Source: Bryopsis sp. KO-2023 (lineage: Eukaryota > Chlorophyta > Ulvophyceae > Bryopsidales > Bryopsidaceae). Taken from it: a stretch of DNA of 64,000 bases. The position numbers and the translations under genes were made by a program. The DNA is taken from assembly GCA_030272585.1 (NCBI GenBank), contig BSYQ01000011.1, forward strand, positions 3,906,001 to 3,970,000. Reading direction: 5' to 3'. The notes beneath the pieces were generated by a model, which saw only the letters and a program-made list of their open reading frames with translations, had not been told where the DNA came from and did no database searches. Shown here piece by piece: positions 22,022-32,958 of the stretch (position 1 is the first letter of the stretch; every line of letters begins with the position of its first letter).

Positions 22022-24782
22022 ATGATTGTTTTCTTTCTTGTGCTTACCCTTAACGAGATCGGAGCACTTGAGGAAGTGCTTAACAAAATGACTGGCGACA
22101 ACGAGGGCAGGGAGCGCGAGATCCTCGAGGAGTACGGCGAACTGAGGCCTTTTACGGCGTCGGCTCTTATTGCGGTGAGGAAAAAATCTGGTTCCACGAA
22201 GACGACTGTTATTCGCAAAGGCGGCTCGGTTTAACAACTTGTGATCTGTGTGGTAAACGTTTTACGCTGTGCGGGGTACAGGGTTTTTGTGCGGTGTGTC
22301 CATATCTCCGTGCGGGCTTCACGGATTGTTGTGCGGGGGTACAGGGAATTCCTTCTCGATTTGTGCGGGGCCACAGGGACCGTGTGCGGGGTTGTCTCTA
22401 AATTCTATGTTGTCTTTTTGTTCAGACTTTCACAGGCAGAAAAATACACTTCTGGTCGACGAAGACGATAAACAAGCCCATATTCAACGTCATCGACGAA
22501 GCCCTCGTTTCCACCATCCAAAATATGGAGAGCTACCTGCACGTGGTGGAATCCATTGGCTATGCAGTGATAGAGCCCATCGATATGGTGAGTGTGTGCG
22601 GGGTGGATGTTCTCATCTGCGGTGCTGTTGTGCTTCTGTGCGGTGTTGCGTGTTTCATGTTTTTTGTGTCTCTGTGCGGGGTTGAAACACTGTGGTGCGG
22701 GGTGGTAACGCCTTTGTGCGGTGTACAGGCTGTGGTCGAGGCGGCGAAGGAGATGCTCGTCGCTATGGCGACTCCCACGCCTGCTCGTTTGCCATCTATC
22801 AAGAGTACCCAGGCAGAGAGCATCACGGGCAGACTCGACACGAGGCTCATAGTGAAGGTGGTGAAGGACGGGAAAACCAGGCGCCGCTACAAGAACGAAA
22901 AAGAGTTTGGGTGGCTAAACAAGGTAAGGCAAGTCCTGTGCAGGGTCCTCAAGGTCAGGTGCGGTGCACAAAATTATATGCACCCCTTCCTCGAATGTTT
23001 TGCTAAGTAACGTCTGTGCGGGGCTCCACGCCCTTCGTGCGGTGGTACTGGTTGGTTAATTAACTTTTTTCCTCATGTGTGTTTGTATAACAGTTGATCA
23101 ACCAATACTGGGCTCAGGAAATCGTTCCGACGCTCCGCAACCCGATGAGGATGCTCGCGTCAAGGCAAAATATGCCTGACGGGATAACGGTGAGTGAAAA
23201 ACAGAGAACTATGTGCTGTGCGGGGTTGCAGTACGTGTGTGCGGGGCGCTGTTGTGTGTGTGCGGGGGGTTGTTGTGTGTGTGTGCGGTGTTTGGGCGTT
23301 GGGGAGGGGGTAATGTTAGTGTGTGCGGGGTTATTTATTGTGTGTGCGTGGTGGGCAGGTCGGAGGAAATGTGGTCTCGCCAACCACTCGCCCGCGCTTG
23401 ATCGACATGATGGGGGCGGCAATATTCCGAATCCTCTTCCACGCCCAGAATCAAGAAGGCGTGGTTGGGGGCCGGATGGGATTCTTGATCGGGTACCGCA
23501 CGCTCTGCCAACGAGTGGTCGACAGGTAAGCGCCCATTTCCTGTTCTGTGCGGGGTTTAGTACCGTTTGTGCGGGGCTGTTGGGTGTCGTCTGTGTGCGG
23601 GGTGTTGTGTGTGTGCGGGGTTCGTGTGTGTGTGTGCGGGTCTTAACGTTGTTTGTGCGGCGTTGTAGGGTACAAGACAGCAGGCGAAATATCAAGCAGC
23701 ACAAAAAGCGAATCGACGCCCTGGAGACTGAAAACGCCACCCGCACCGAGAAAATACAGGACACCGTCCACCTGCGCGCCACCCTCGTCCCGAACGACGA
23801 GTGGTACACGACCGAGGTAGCGTGGGTGGACGAGGTGAAGGCGATGAAGCGGAGGTTCGCGGAGACGGGGACGCTGGTCCATGATTCCGTGGTGAGTGCA
23901 GAACTTGATGTGCGTGTCTCAAATGTCTCTGTGCGGGGGTGGGGTGTTTCTGTGCGTGGCTGTCATGAACTTGTCTGTGCGGGCCTCGATTGTGTCTGTG
24001 CGTGTTTGGTTAGGTGTTGCTGTTTCGGTCTCTGTGCGGGGTGGTAGGTCTTCTGTGCGGGGTTTATTATACTTCGTGCGCTAACTGATTTCTCGTGTGC
24101 ACGCAGGTGCGTCAGCCACCACCCGAGGAGGAGACCCCGGAGGAGATCGCCCGTGGGAAGCAGCCAAGGGAGCCCACCATTCCCCGTGTACTGCAGCCGC
24201 CTCCACTGGATCCAGGTGAGGGATTGAATGGTTGTCGACACATGTTTTTTACTGTTTCGTGCGGGGTCGGAGGACTTCTGTGCGTGGTTCAAAAAAGTCA
24301 GTGTTTGTAACCATTTTGTTGATGTTCTGGTGTGCGGGGTTTCTATGTGTGTGTGCGGGGCTAAAACTAGTGTGTGCGGCTTAGGAGAGGTATCCGGAAG
24401 TCATGACACCGGTGGTCCCTCCGGTGCCTCCGGTACCTCCGGCGGCCCTTTCTCCGAGAGCGCGGAGGCAGCGCTTCACGGTCTTCCAGCACCAGTTCTG
24501 GAGGATGCGGTCACAGAGTGCGGCGCTGGTGACGATCACAACAGCCCCGCACAGGATCCCATGGACCCCGCACAGGACATTGGCGACGATGCCGAGCCCG
24601 ACTACGAGTCAAGTGCGGGGGAGGATGAACCGCCCAAAAAAAAGAGGGACAGGGATCGGTTGTACGATAGTGGGAAGAAGTCCATCAGGCAGAAGGCTCT
24701 GGAAAAGGCCGAGAAAACGCGGAGGTCCAAGAAGGCGAAGGAGGATTCACCAAAAAAACGCAGGTCGTCGCGCAAGAAGTAA
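22022..24782 (+). CDS. Second transposon gene: unknown basic coiled-coil protein, 8 exons
   Basis: Exons 22022-22174, 22426-22587, 22729-22923, 23094-23189, 23359-23525, 23669-23891, 24107-24215 and 24385-24782 join in consistent phase to 500 residues. ATG 22088 (MTGDNEG...) is an alternative start giving 478. The middle has GGRMGFLIGYRTLCQRVVDR. Then comes a heptad-like region (NIKQHKKRIDALETENATRT). The C-terminus is Gly/Ser/Pro-rich, carries PAQD repeats, and ends in a Lys/Arg-rich tail (PKKKRDRDR ... KKRRSSRKK) typical of nuclear, DNA-binding proteins. I recognise no family. By position it is the counterpart of plant TnpA, which binds subterminal repeats; that is inference. All seven introns are packed with the GTGCGGGGT motif. 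Confidence 0.7.
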
Positions 24783-25640
24783 ACGGCGGTGCGGGGTTTA
24801 CGCGCCTGTGTGCGGGGCTGTTGTTTTGTGGCCGAGGAGGAACGTTCGCCGTCCCCAAAACGTCGCTCGTTCCGAAAAAATAGGTCTGTGCGGGGTGTAT
24901 GGGTTTTTGTGCGTGGCTGTTGACGTTTCTGTGCGGTGGTGGTTGTTTTCCTGTTCTTTTTTGTGTGGCATTTTTGGTTCGACATGTCAAGATTAGCCGA
25001 AGTTGATCGATTTGGATGAACGTCAAGGTTTTTTTCAGCTTCGGGGACTGGGTTTTCCTGTTTGGTATTGTTATGAATGCGTATCGTGCGGAGTCGGAAC
25101 GCCGCACACAGCCCTCTGCGGCCTGTTTTTATTCCGACTAACGTGCGTGCTCTTATAGTTTTTTCTGATGATATTGTGGGTTATTAAACCTTGCGGGTTT
25201 CGATGAACGGATGAGTTGCTTGGGATTCGGAGACTGGGGCACAACTGTGTGTGTGTTTTTTTGAATGAATTTCCCCCCAAACCCCGAAAACTGCTCGAAA
25301 GAGCAAGTGAAAGAGTCAAAAGATCTTCCTTCTTTTTCTTCGCGGTGTTTGTGCGGGGCATGTGGCTGTGTGGGCGGGGGTTGTGGACTTCTGTGCGGGG
25401 TACATTGTGTGGATGGTGTTTGGGCTATTAAACCTTGTGGGTTTGGATGAACAGATGGGTTGCTTGGGATTCGGACTGTGGGCACTTGTGTGTGTTTTTG
25501 TTTTAAGAAAATTCCCTCGTTTTACGGTCACCCCGCACAGGTCTCTGTGCGGCGTTGATCTCCTGTGCGGTGTTTATAACCCCGCACAGACATCTGTGCG
25601 GGGTCGCGAATTCCAGTCGCTGACGACTTTTTCGCGACCC
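24783..25640 (+). repeat. Right subterminal repeat zone
   Basis: Scattered copies of TGTGCGGGGT in both orientations, without the tight 34-bp array of the left end. A ~77-bp direct duplication lies at about 25,181-25,260 and 25,427-25,503, sharing TTGCTTGGGATTCGGA and a GTGTGTGTTTTT end. Near 25,529-25,606 the copies alternate in orientation and could pair locally. Confidence 0.7.
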
Positions 25641-25656
25641 CAGTTGTAAGGGGATT

Positions 25657-25708
25657 GAAACGCCTGGGAGTCGAACCCAGGTACATCCGACCGTTCCTGA
25701 TACGTTTC
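25657..25708 (-). repeat. Minimal tRNA-like hairpin near the right end
   Basis: The T-arm is canonical: CCTGGGAGTCGAACCCAGG at 25663-25681 (plus strand) is a 6-bp stem with a 7-base loop that reads TTCGACT on the minus strand. It is enclosed by GAAACG (25657-25662) and CGTTTC (25703-25708), which can form an acceptor-like stem. Only 21 bases replace the D and anticodon arms. Confidence 0.5.
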
Positions 25709-25772
25709 TGTTCTGTTTCGGGTCTTAATTCGTCAGTTCGACGTTCTTCGATATTTGGCGGAGATTCGACCA

Positions 25773-25802
25773 ACCCCGCACAGAGCGGGTTTTCCCATAG
25801 TG
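25773..25802 (-). repeat. Right terminal inverted repeat of CACTA element
   Basis: Read on the minus strand it begins CACTATGGGAAAACCCGCTC and ends CTGTGCGGGGT, matching 12906-12935. Followed on the plus strand by the target duplication CCA at 25803-25805. Confidence 0.9.
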
Positions 25803-25805
25803 CCA

Positions 25806-26685
25806 TTCAACTGTAAAGACTACGAGGATTGCTTCTCGAGGTGGGCTTCACATGGTTCTTGACACACAAGTTGAACAGTACTGTCCGCGAACCTGGGGGA
25901 ATGGCTTCCGAGTGCAGTTTCACGACCACGGGGATCTCCCGACAACAGATATTGCCAGCAGCCACATAGAGCCAGACTTGGGCGTGACAGTTAGCCCCGG
26001 CTCGCGATGGTCGTTTGCGAAGAGGAGGATTGAGCACCACTCTTTGGGGGAGCCTTACGGACCACCTTGCATCGATTTAAGAGGAGGCGATGAGTATCCA
26101 GACCCACTGGCTGGGTTCGTCTGTGTGAAGGCCAATTGCCCGGATTCTGACCCAAACGATATCACTGATGTCAACCTGCTGTCGAACGAGGACCCTTGCG
26201 TTCGAGATTGCTTCGCGGCTAGAACTTTTCGCTTTTGTGACGCGGCGACGTTCGAGTACGATCTCGGCGTGGAGAAACTGGACCTGCATGTGACCGAGGA
26301 TGAACTCTTAACTGAGGAAGACCTGGATATTCTCCGCAATAGCACCCTCGTTGGTAGATTCGTGAACGAAAACACGACTGTAAACGATGCGAAAAGCATT
26401 CAGAGGTATTTGTCGAGAAACATCGTTGTTCTCGACGTCTTCTACAAGGAGCTTCTGTTCGAGAACAGGGTGGAGGTCCCCCAGACGTCTATTTGGACAT
26501 TGTTCGCGGAGATTGGAGGCATCGTCGGTCTTTTCCTGGGTGCATCTCTTGTGACTGTTTACGAAGCTTTCGAAATTTCGTCCATCCTGTGCTGCGGGTA
26601 CCTTGACAGGTCTAACCGATATGCGGGGTCAGATTTGGTGGAAAAGTACGCCGTGAGACGCAATAAACATGGCCTGGACGTTTGA
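25806..26685 (+). pseudogene. DEG/ENaC channel, 3' part, severed from its start
   Basis: Starting directly after the CCA duplication, the frame continues the channel: RGGLHMVLDTQVEQY and GFRVQFHDHGDLP (family: GL.LVLD..Q.EY, GF.VLIHDQGEPP); a Cys-rich extracellular region; a long Glu/Asp-rich loop; then VPQTSIWTLFAEIGGIVGLF and LGASLVTVYEAFEI, the second transmembrane segment with the Gly-x-Ser selectivity-filter motif (GAS). It ends ...RRNKHGLDV, stop at 26685. Together with 12313-12905 this makes 1473 nt, 490 residues, within the usual DEG/ENaC size range. No ATG lies at the start of this half, so it is not expected to be expressed alone. Confidence 0.85.
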
Positions 26686-28626
26686 GGAAAGCTGGGGTGA
26701 CTGGGGTGGACCAACAACTTTTTTTTTTGGGGGGGGGGGGTGGTTGAAAGCAGACAACAGTTTTTTTTCTTTTCGAAATGTTTTTGGCTTTTTTTTATGG
26801 AGGTCCTTCATGGCACCATATCGAATACTTGACCCCCCCCCAATTGGGATGGTCACTTGGGCAGTTGATGGTTGCATACAAAGATCAATTGGGTGATCGA
26901 TTCATCGCATGTATACTTTTTTTTAAAACACCGACATTGTTATGGTTAGTTTTCATCAGACGTTGAACAAGAGGTTTTTCAATCGATCGGAACGATTTTT
27001 AAGAGTGTTGTTTAATGGGACTGTACGTAAGATGAAACGATAACTATTAATGATTTGGCGGCCAACCTCAAACACCTGAAACACTGAAATCAATAGTATT
27101 CCAATATAGTATTCAATAATATTTGTCGGTTGGCGTTCTATTTTCAGTTGCATATCCAGCCAATATTTTTGGTCCACCGCAATCCCTGATCACGGCTGAC
27201 GAAGACCACTGTGGCTGGTTGTTTTATTGTTGCGCTTGGGTGGGTCTCCAGCCCAACGAGTGACAATTCCCCAAAATTCCACCAGTGGAAAACGTGACCA
27301 CTTCTTCATTCTCCTCCAAGTTGGACTCTTGCACCTCGGGCTATTCAACTTCGCTACACCCATCTAACCTGCTTCGGGGAAAGTGAGGTAGTGCCTCTCC
27401 GAGTACGGGTGATGGAATTTGCCCACACCGACTTTTGTACCCCGAAATCAGCGATATGAGGGGGGGGGGGGTGAACGGAAATGAATGGTGTGTTATGAAC
27501 TAAACGCTTTTACACGAAGAGTTGTCCAAAGTGTCACTCTTTGCACGATTGTTTCATTATTAAGAATCTCAAAGTGAAAGCACTCAAATTGATGCTGGGG
27601 GTCTCCATTTCCACCAATTCGTGCACCACAACTCGAAAGGAGGCACTTATTTTGTTCTTCATGGAACAAGTTGTTCTCAACGATTTTCAGGGACTCTCCA
27701 GAAAAGCGTATATATATACGTTGGGGTGTATGTGGACTGCTTTCTCAGTTTGCTTTCTTCAGTAGATACTTTTTTTTTTTTGCTTCTCACAGGATTTCTT
27801 AATTGAATTCCCCACCAAGAAAAAGCTTGGTACAAGACAATCGGGAGATGGGGAAGGTATTGTATCCGTGCCACTGCTTTGCACCTTGTGTTTTACGATC
27901 TGTGGAAAGGAGTATTTCCGTTGGGCAGTTGCTGGCAGTTTGTTCAGTTAGGTGTGGTATTTGAAGGGACTTTGGCTGAAACAGGGTTGTACTTTTTACT
28001 GTAAAAATGTCCATTCAACAGATTGCTAAACTTTAGCAATCTATATGTATTGAATACAGGGGATATTGACTTGTAGTTTAAACCTTTGATTGTTAAGGGT
28101 GCTCGGACATTGCAGCCCAGGATTCCCAATACAACAGAAAACTGTTTGTTGAAGGGGGGGGATTGCACTTCGCTCCCTCTTTATTTTTCAGGCATCGAAC
28201 AATTAAAAATTTTAGTGAATTATTAGATTTATTAGCCGAGTCTGGAACGGTCAATTTTTCACTCCGCCACTCAATCTGCATCTCCACCTGGCCCCAGAGT
28301 GCAGGGAAAAAATCTGTGACGCGCTTACATAATGTCTGTGAGTTCCGTTCTATATCATTAAGCACAAACAACTCGAAAAAAAAAAAGCTGCTACAAACAG
28401 TCAAGTTACTCTCTTGATTTCGCTAAATTACACGGATTTTTCTTGTACAAGCCGAGCCTCCACTGTTGGGTTTGGAAATAATACTAACAACAAAAAGACA
28501 TCAAAACACTCCCCCCCCCCAAAAAAAAAAAGGAAAAAAAAAGTGAATCCAACATGAGATTTCCAGCAGCCTCGGTGCAATACATATGTATTAAGGAAAA
28601 GGGAAAAAAAATAATCCAGCAGAAGG
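26686..28626. other. Spacer between channel and ATG5 3' ends
   Basis: Convergent 3' flanks. Contains G runs at 26,728-26,741 and 27,459-27,471. A somewhat GC-richer stretch at about 27,180-27,430 can form short hairpins, but I cannot assign it. A minus-strand open stretch at 28,093-28,404 has no recognisable motif. No gene supported. Confidence 0.5.
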
Positions 28627-31600
28627 CTAACACCCACCACCGGAGCCAACCGACCCTGATTCCACTCTGTGGAAAGGATTTCTGGGTTTGACAATAATGT
28701 ACAGGAAAAAGTCGGGGGCATGCATGTTGTAATGCAGCCAAGCCAACGGGGTCGCCAGAGGAGGTTGAATTCCACACACAATCGCCACAGATTGGGAGAA
28801 AACCTGATCTTTCGAGGATGGTTCACAGTCGCCTGGTGTACAGCACATATCGATAAGTTGCGATGGTTTTTGGAACGCTTTCCCCCGACCCCACCACCGA
28901 GGCTTGCAAAAATTTCAGAATAACAGTGGCAAAGATTGCAACTGGTGAGATTCGAACCCCCGTCGAAAAAACTCTCACCCAAATTCAAAAAAATGGATCC
29001 CTGTGTCGTTTCTTCTTCAAGAGGAAAAAAATAACACAAACGAAGAAAAGCATGCCATGTCAGGTTGCTTTTTTCTTTCCCTTGTTTTCTTGTGAATTTT
29101 TCTCACCATCCTCTGACAATTCCGTGCTTCTCATCAATTCGTCCCCCAGTAGGCCTCCGCCATCGTTTTGTTCCTCCTCAAATACTAGCTCCGGGAAAAT
29201 ATCGTTCAAGGCTTCCCCCAGAGTGGGCGACCTCCCATCCTCCTGCACACTGATCGGCCGCGACATAGATTTGACATCTGCACTCCAGTCTGACACCGAT
29301 TTCCCTAAAGATTAAAGAAGACAACAAAGATGAATAAAAAAACGGCTCCGTGCTTCAACCGGCACTTTCATTTTGAAGGGAAAAGAATTCATCCTCATTA
29401 TAGCAAAGTGCTTTTCTTTCTTTCTTTTTTTTTTCGATTTTTGAGAATCAATTTCTGTTGAACACTAAAAGAAACGACAAGCGACAAGACTAAATTTCAT
29501 TTCAATCAATTTTTTTTGGGGGGAGGGGGAGCAATTTCTGCATCTTTTGATTTAGAAATCGTTCCTACCCGGTATGCGTACAAACCTTTACGGTGGAAGA
29601 TTCTGATTGGAATTCGAGGTAGGGCTTCCTGAGCTCTCCTCTGCAACACAACCAAAAAGATATAAAAAAAAATAGTAATTATTTATTATTTCTTTTTTTA
29701 AAAATTAACAAAGAAACAACTTCCTAGCACTTGCGCCCAAATCACTAGGCTTTCAGAATGGCTGCAAGAAAAATATAAAATAAAACAAAACAAAAGAAAA
29801 CAAAACAAAACAAGAATTCACCCCCAAAGATAATGACACCCCCCTCCTCCCCTAAAGATAGAAAACGAACATTATCCCTTAAGAAATGCACCTCGATGCC
29901 ACCCCCTCAGCTGTTATATAGCTGTTTTAACTCACGTTCAGGGGGTTCATGTCCATGGATTCAATCCAATTGTTGTAACCCGCCCAATCCACCTTGACGA
30001 CGCTTTCCCATAGAGAGTCCCTTTTCCCCACTTCCATCATGTTCATATCATTCGATCCGTCCACCCCTCGACAAATGAACGCCGCTTCCTTCAGAGAAGA
30101 AAACAAAACCGACCGTAACGGCCCCAGGTCAAAGTTTTTTTCGCTGTCGGAGCGAATCCATGGTAGCAGGGCTGGCGGCATCGCTGAGGGAAATCTGATC
30201 TGATGGGTGGTGGAAAACAAAACAGGTTGTTTATTTAAGGTCAACAACCCCCCCCCTTGACTAAAAATGTATCGAATATTGGCTGGGTTGGGGTCGGGCA
30301 TCAGAGCATTGCACAACCCCCTACCAAAACTTACGATCTTTGTAACACTGGTTTTTTTTGGTTTTTTTTTTCTTTCTTTCTTTTTTTTTGGGGGGGTTTG
30401 CATGAATGATAGCAAATATGTAGATCTACGTTTCTTTTTTCTGAGTTTAATTATATGGAATCGAAAGGATTTATTTTTGCTTTTTTTTCCCATGAAATTT
30501 TGCTTACTATGAGGCGCCAGGGTGACTGGTCATCAGCGAGAAGATCGTAAAGGGACCCGAGGGGCACTTGCCTAGTGGAAAAAAAGTTAATTAAAAAAAA
30601 TAATTAATTAAATAATTTCGCTTCAAAGAGTCAAACCCCCTAACTGTTAAAAGAAAAAAAAAAACTCTTCGGAGCAACCGGATCAAGCTTCTCAATTTAA
30701 AAATTATTATTTTCATAAATGCATCCTCCAGGGTGAAAAGAAGACTTGACGACGTGGATCGAAAATTCAAATTTTACAACAAATGGAAAGGCGAAAGGGG
30801 ACTGACATCCACACAGAGCCCACTACAGTTCACCTTCAACCTTTTGGGAAAAAGAAGGGTGATCGAAATCGTTTTTTCTGCTTTTTCATTGACTATAAGC
30901 AAAATCTATGTTGAATTTTTTTTCTAATTGGGGCTTTAGTAAAACTAACATTCACAATGACGTGTCCACTTCATGGAGGGTTTTTTGAACAACAACAGCA
31001 ATGGAAGAATGGATTTCGAAGGAGCTCACCATGGTAAGGGTAGACCGTTGTATTCGAAGTAAGGGGTGTAGTCATGCTTGCTGATCAAGGCCCGCTGCAA
31101 GGGCAACAGGAAAAAACAAAAACAAATATATATACGTGAATGAATGAAAGTTTAATTTAATGCAAGTTTGCCTTTGCATGAATTTAAAGGAATGGAGGGC
31201 TGGTTAAGAAAGAAAAAACAGCGATCTGAGAAAATAAAAATAGAAAAAGCTGCTCACCTCAAAGGATTGGAATGCTTTGTCGGCCACCGTTTGTAAAAAT
31301 CCATACCTAGGCAACATTACCTAATCACGACACAATCCACTAGGTGTTATCAACGATAACAAAAAACGAAAAAAAAAAAATTAATTAATTAATTAAATCA
31401 GAAACGATTTGTTCGAACAATACTTGGGAAAAAAACGACGATTCTTTGGAACAATAATTGGATTTTTTTTTTTTTTAAGGGGAGAACCCATCCTTACTCA
31501 TCTCGCTTTTAGTCCACCTGCGACTGGAAAACTCACTTACACCCTGGCATCCATTTTTTTTCTTTCTTTCTCGTTTTATAATGTTCCATTTTTTCTCTAG

Positions 31601-32376
31601 GTTATAAAATCGTATTTTTCCTAAGGGGAAAAATCACGCTCATGTCGATTTCATTTAAAAAAAAAGGGTCTTCTTAGAGCAAATTCTATTGAGAAAATCC
31701 ATACCATCATTGGTAAAGGCAAATTTGGACAGCTCACATCATTCGCTGCCAAAGAAATTCTTATGGAAATCTGAAATCCAGAAGAGCAAAAAATAAACAA
31801 CGATAAGGCCCGAAACAAAAAACACACTTCAACAAAAAAAATGCTTGGTTTTCCACCCTTCTTTTCCAGTTTTTTTTTTCCCTTAGATAGCACCATTATT
31901 TTTTGTTTTCACACAAGCACATCAAAAAAATAGAAAACTCACACACACAGAGATTTTTAAAATGGACTACTAAATATACATATATTCATTCACAGCACAA
32001 ATATGGTAAATAATTATCAGTTACCCAACCAGAGTTTTCATCTGATAATCCACTTATTTTTTTAGCTCTCTTGCCTTCACAGCTATTTTAACAAGAAAAA
32101 AAGCAAAAATTCGAAAAAGTAGACCCCACATCCTCCCACTCCACTATTCTCTTAGAAGGAGCTTTTTTTTTTTTTGAAGGCTTGAAAAAAGCAAGACGAG
32201 GTCCCCTCGAAAACACCCATCGATTCGACAAATGGACGCACTGCCTTTCTGGACCACCCATTTCCCGTCAGTCTACCCACGAACGCACTATCTGCCACCT
32301 GTAGAGCCCAAATAACACAAACCTTGCTTTCCCAAGTTTTCATCAACATCCGCATAGTGGGGTTGGAGTTGTCCAT
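28627..32376 (-). CDS. ATG5: Autophagy protein ATG5, 9 exons
   Basis: Exons (minus): 32376-32323, 31770-31705, 31320-31258, 31094-31030, 30571-30508, 30199-29936, 29640-29586, 29304-29107, 28832-28627; all phases close, 344 residues. Family blocks in order: MLMKTWESKISIRISL (usual W.G.IPI.I.L), LPRYGFLQTV, QVPLGSLYDLL plus SPWRL (HYPIGLLYDLL..LPW.L), SSLKEAAFICRG, RDSLWESV, LPRIPIRIF, SPTLGEALNDIFPEL and CGIQPPLATPLAWLHYNMHA with DFFLYI at the end. ATG5 normally receives ATG12 on a lysine and, with ATG16, directs ATG8 lipidation on the phagophore. Oddity: the residue aligned with that lysine (in HFK.FP of the family) appears to be Pro (IIRFPSAMP). C-terminal tail extends about 15 residues beyond the family end. 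Confidence 0.88.
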
Positions 32377-32958
32377 CCGCCTGAAAAACTCGGCACCTGA
32401 TCGATTGGTTTAAAATGCGAAGGTCACATCGTGGAACGAGCCAACGAGGATTTCGAGGTTGAAATCGCCGTGTTTAGGATTTTTCCCCACAAGCAGACAG
32501 GCTTCCATTTGTCAAATAAAACGCCAGGTGGGTTCAGCAAATTTGCCCAACTTAAATCGAGGAGATGATTGGTGCTCCTGGGTTCAAGTTTTTTGGAGGA
32601 TAGTGGATGAGGTCCATCAGGTTTTTTTTTTCATCTGCTGGCTTTTGACTCATGTTTCTTATTCCTTATTTCTTAGGCTTTCTTGGTAGTTTTGGTAAAA
32701 TCTTGGAATTTTACGATCAGGGGTAGAGTGGCAATGTGTAAAGGATTGTGAATACGATCACGGTTTTCCAATCCTGGCTTCCCCCCCCCCCCCCCCCCCC
32801 CCCATCATATCTGCTTGAATCAATCCTGCTGTTTTCCAGTATATCCAACGAACCCAAATTTTGATCCGGAACATAATTGGAGCCATCATCTCTTCCCAGA
32901 GCTGTAGAACAAATGCTTAGACTGAGCAAAACTCCACCAGACAAATCACAAATCCCAA
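32377..32958. other. Spacer with 23-base C run
   Basis: Between the ATG5 start and the carrier stop codon, both genes on the minus strand. Holds a pure C run at 32781-32803. No gene seen. Confidence 0.6.

Larger units (their letters stand above)
12906..25802. mobile_element. CACTA/EnSpm-type DNA transposon, 12.9 kb, inserted in channel gene
   Basis: Ends are 30-bp inverted repeats, identical at 26 of 30 positions, each starting CACTATGGGAA and ending TCTGTGCGGGGT. The insertion is flanked by CCA on both sides (12903-12905 and 25803-25805). TIRs starting CACTA plus a 3-bp duplication are the defining features of the CACTA superfamily. Internal order: left TIR; a subterminal repeat zone to about 13,918; a spacer with a captured-gene candidate; a TNP2-type transposase gene (minus); a divergent promoter; a second gene (plus); a right subterminal zone; right TIR. 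Both genes are open with consistent splice phases, so the element may be autonomous. The clean duplication and intact host frame on both sides argue for recent insertion. Confidence 0.9.

Noticed and set aside
12917-25800. The 12.9-kb segment as a giant intron of the channel gene (a GT near 12917 and CCCATAG at 25800 lie inside the TIRs)
   Set aside because: Splicing there leaves a frameshift and stop within ~20 codons, whereas excision at the TIR/CCA borders restores the frame exactly.
27180-27440. Possible structured non-coding RNA
   Set aside because: Some short stems, but no match to snRNA, SRP, RNase P or tRNA signatures that I can recognise.
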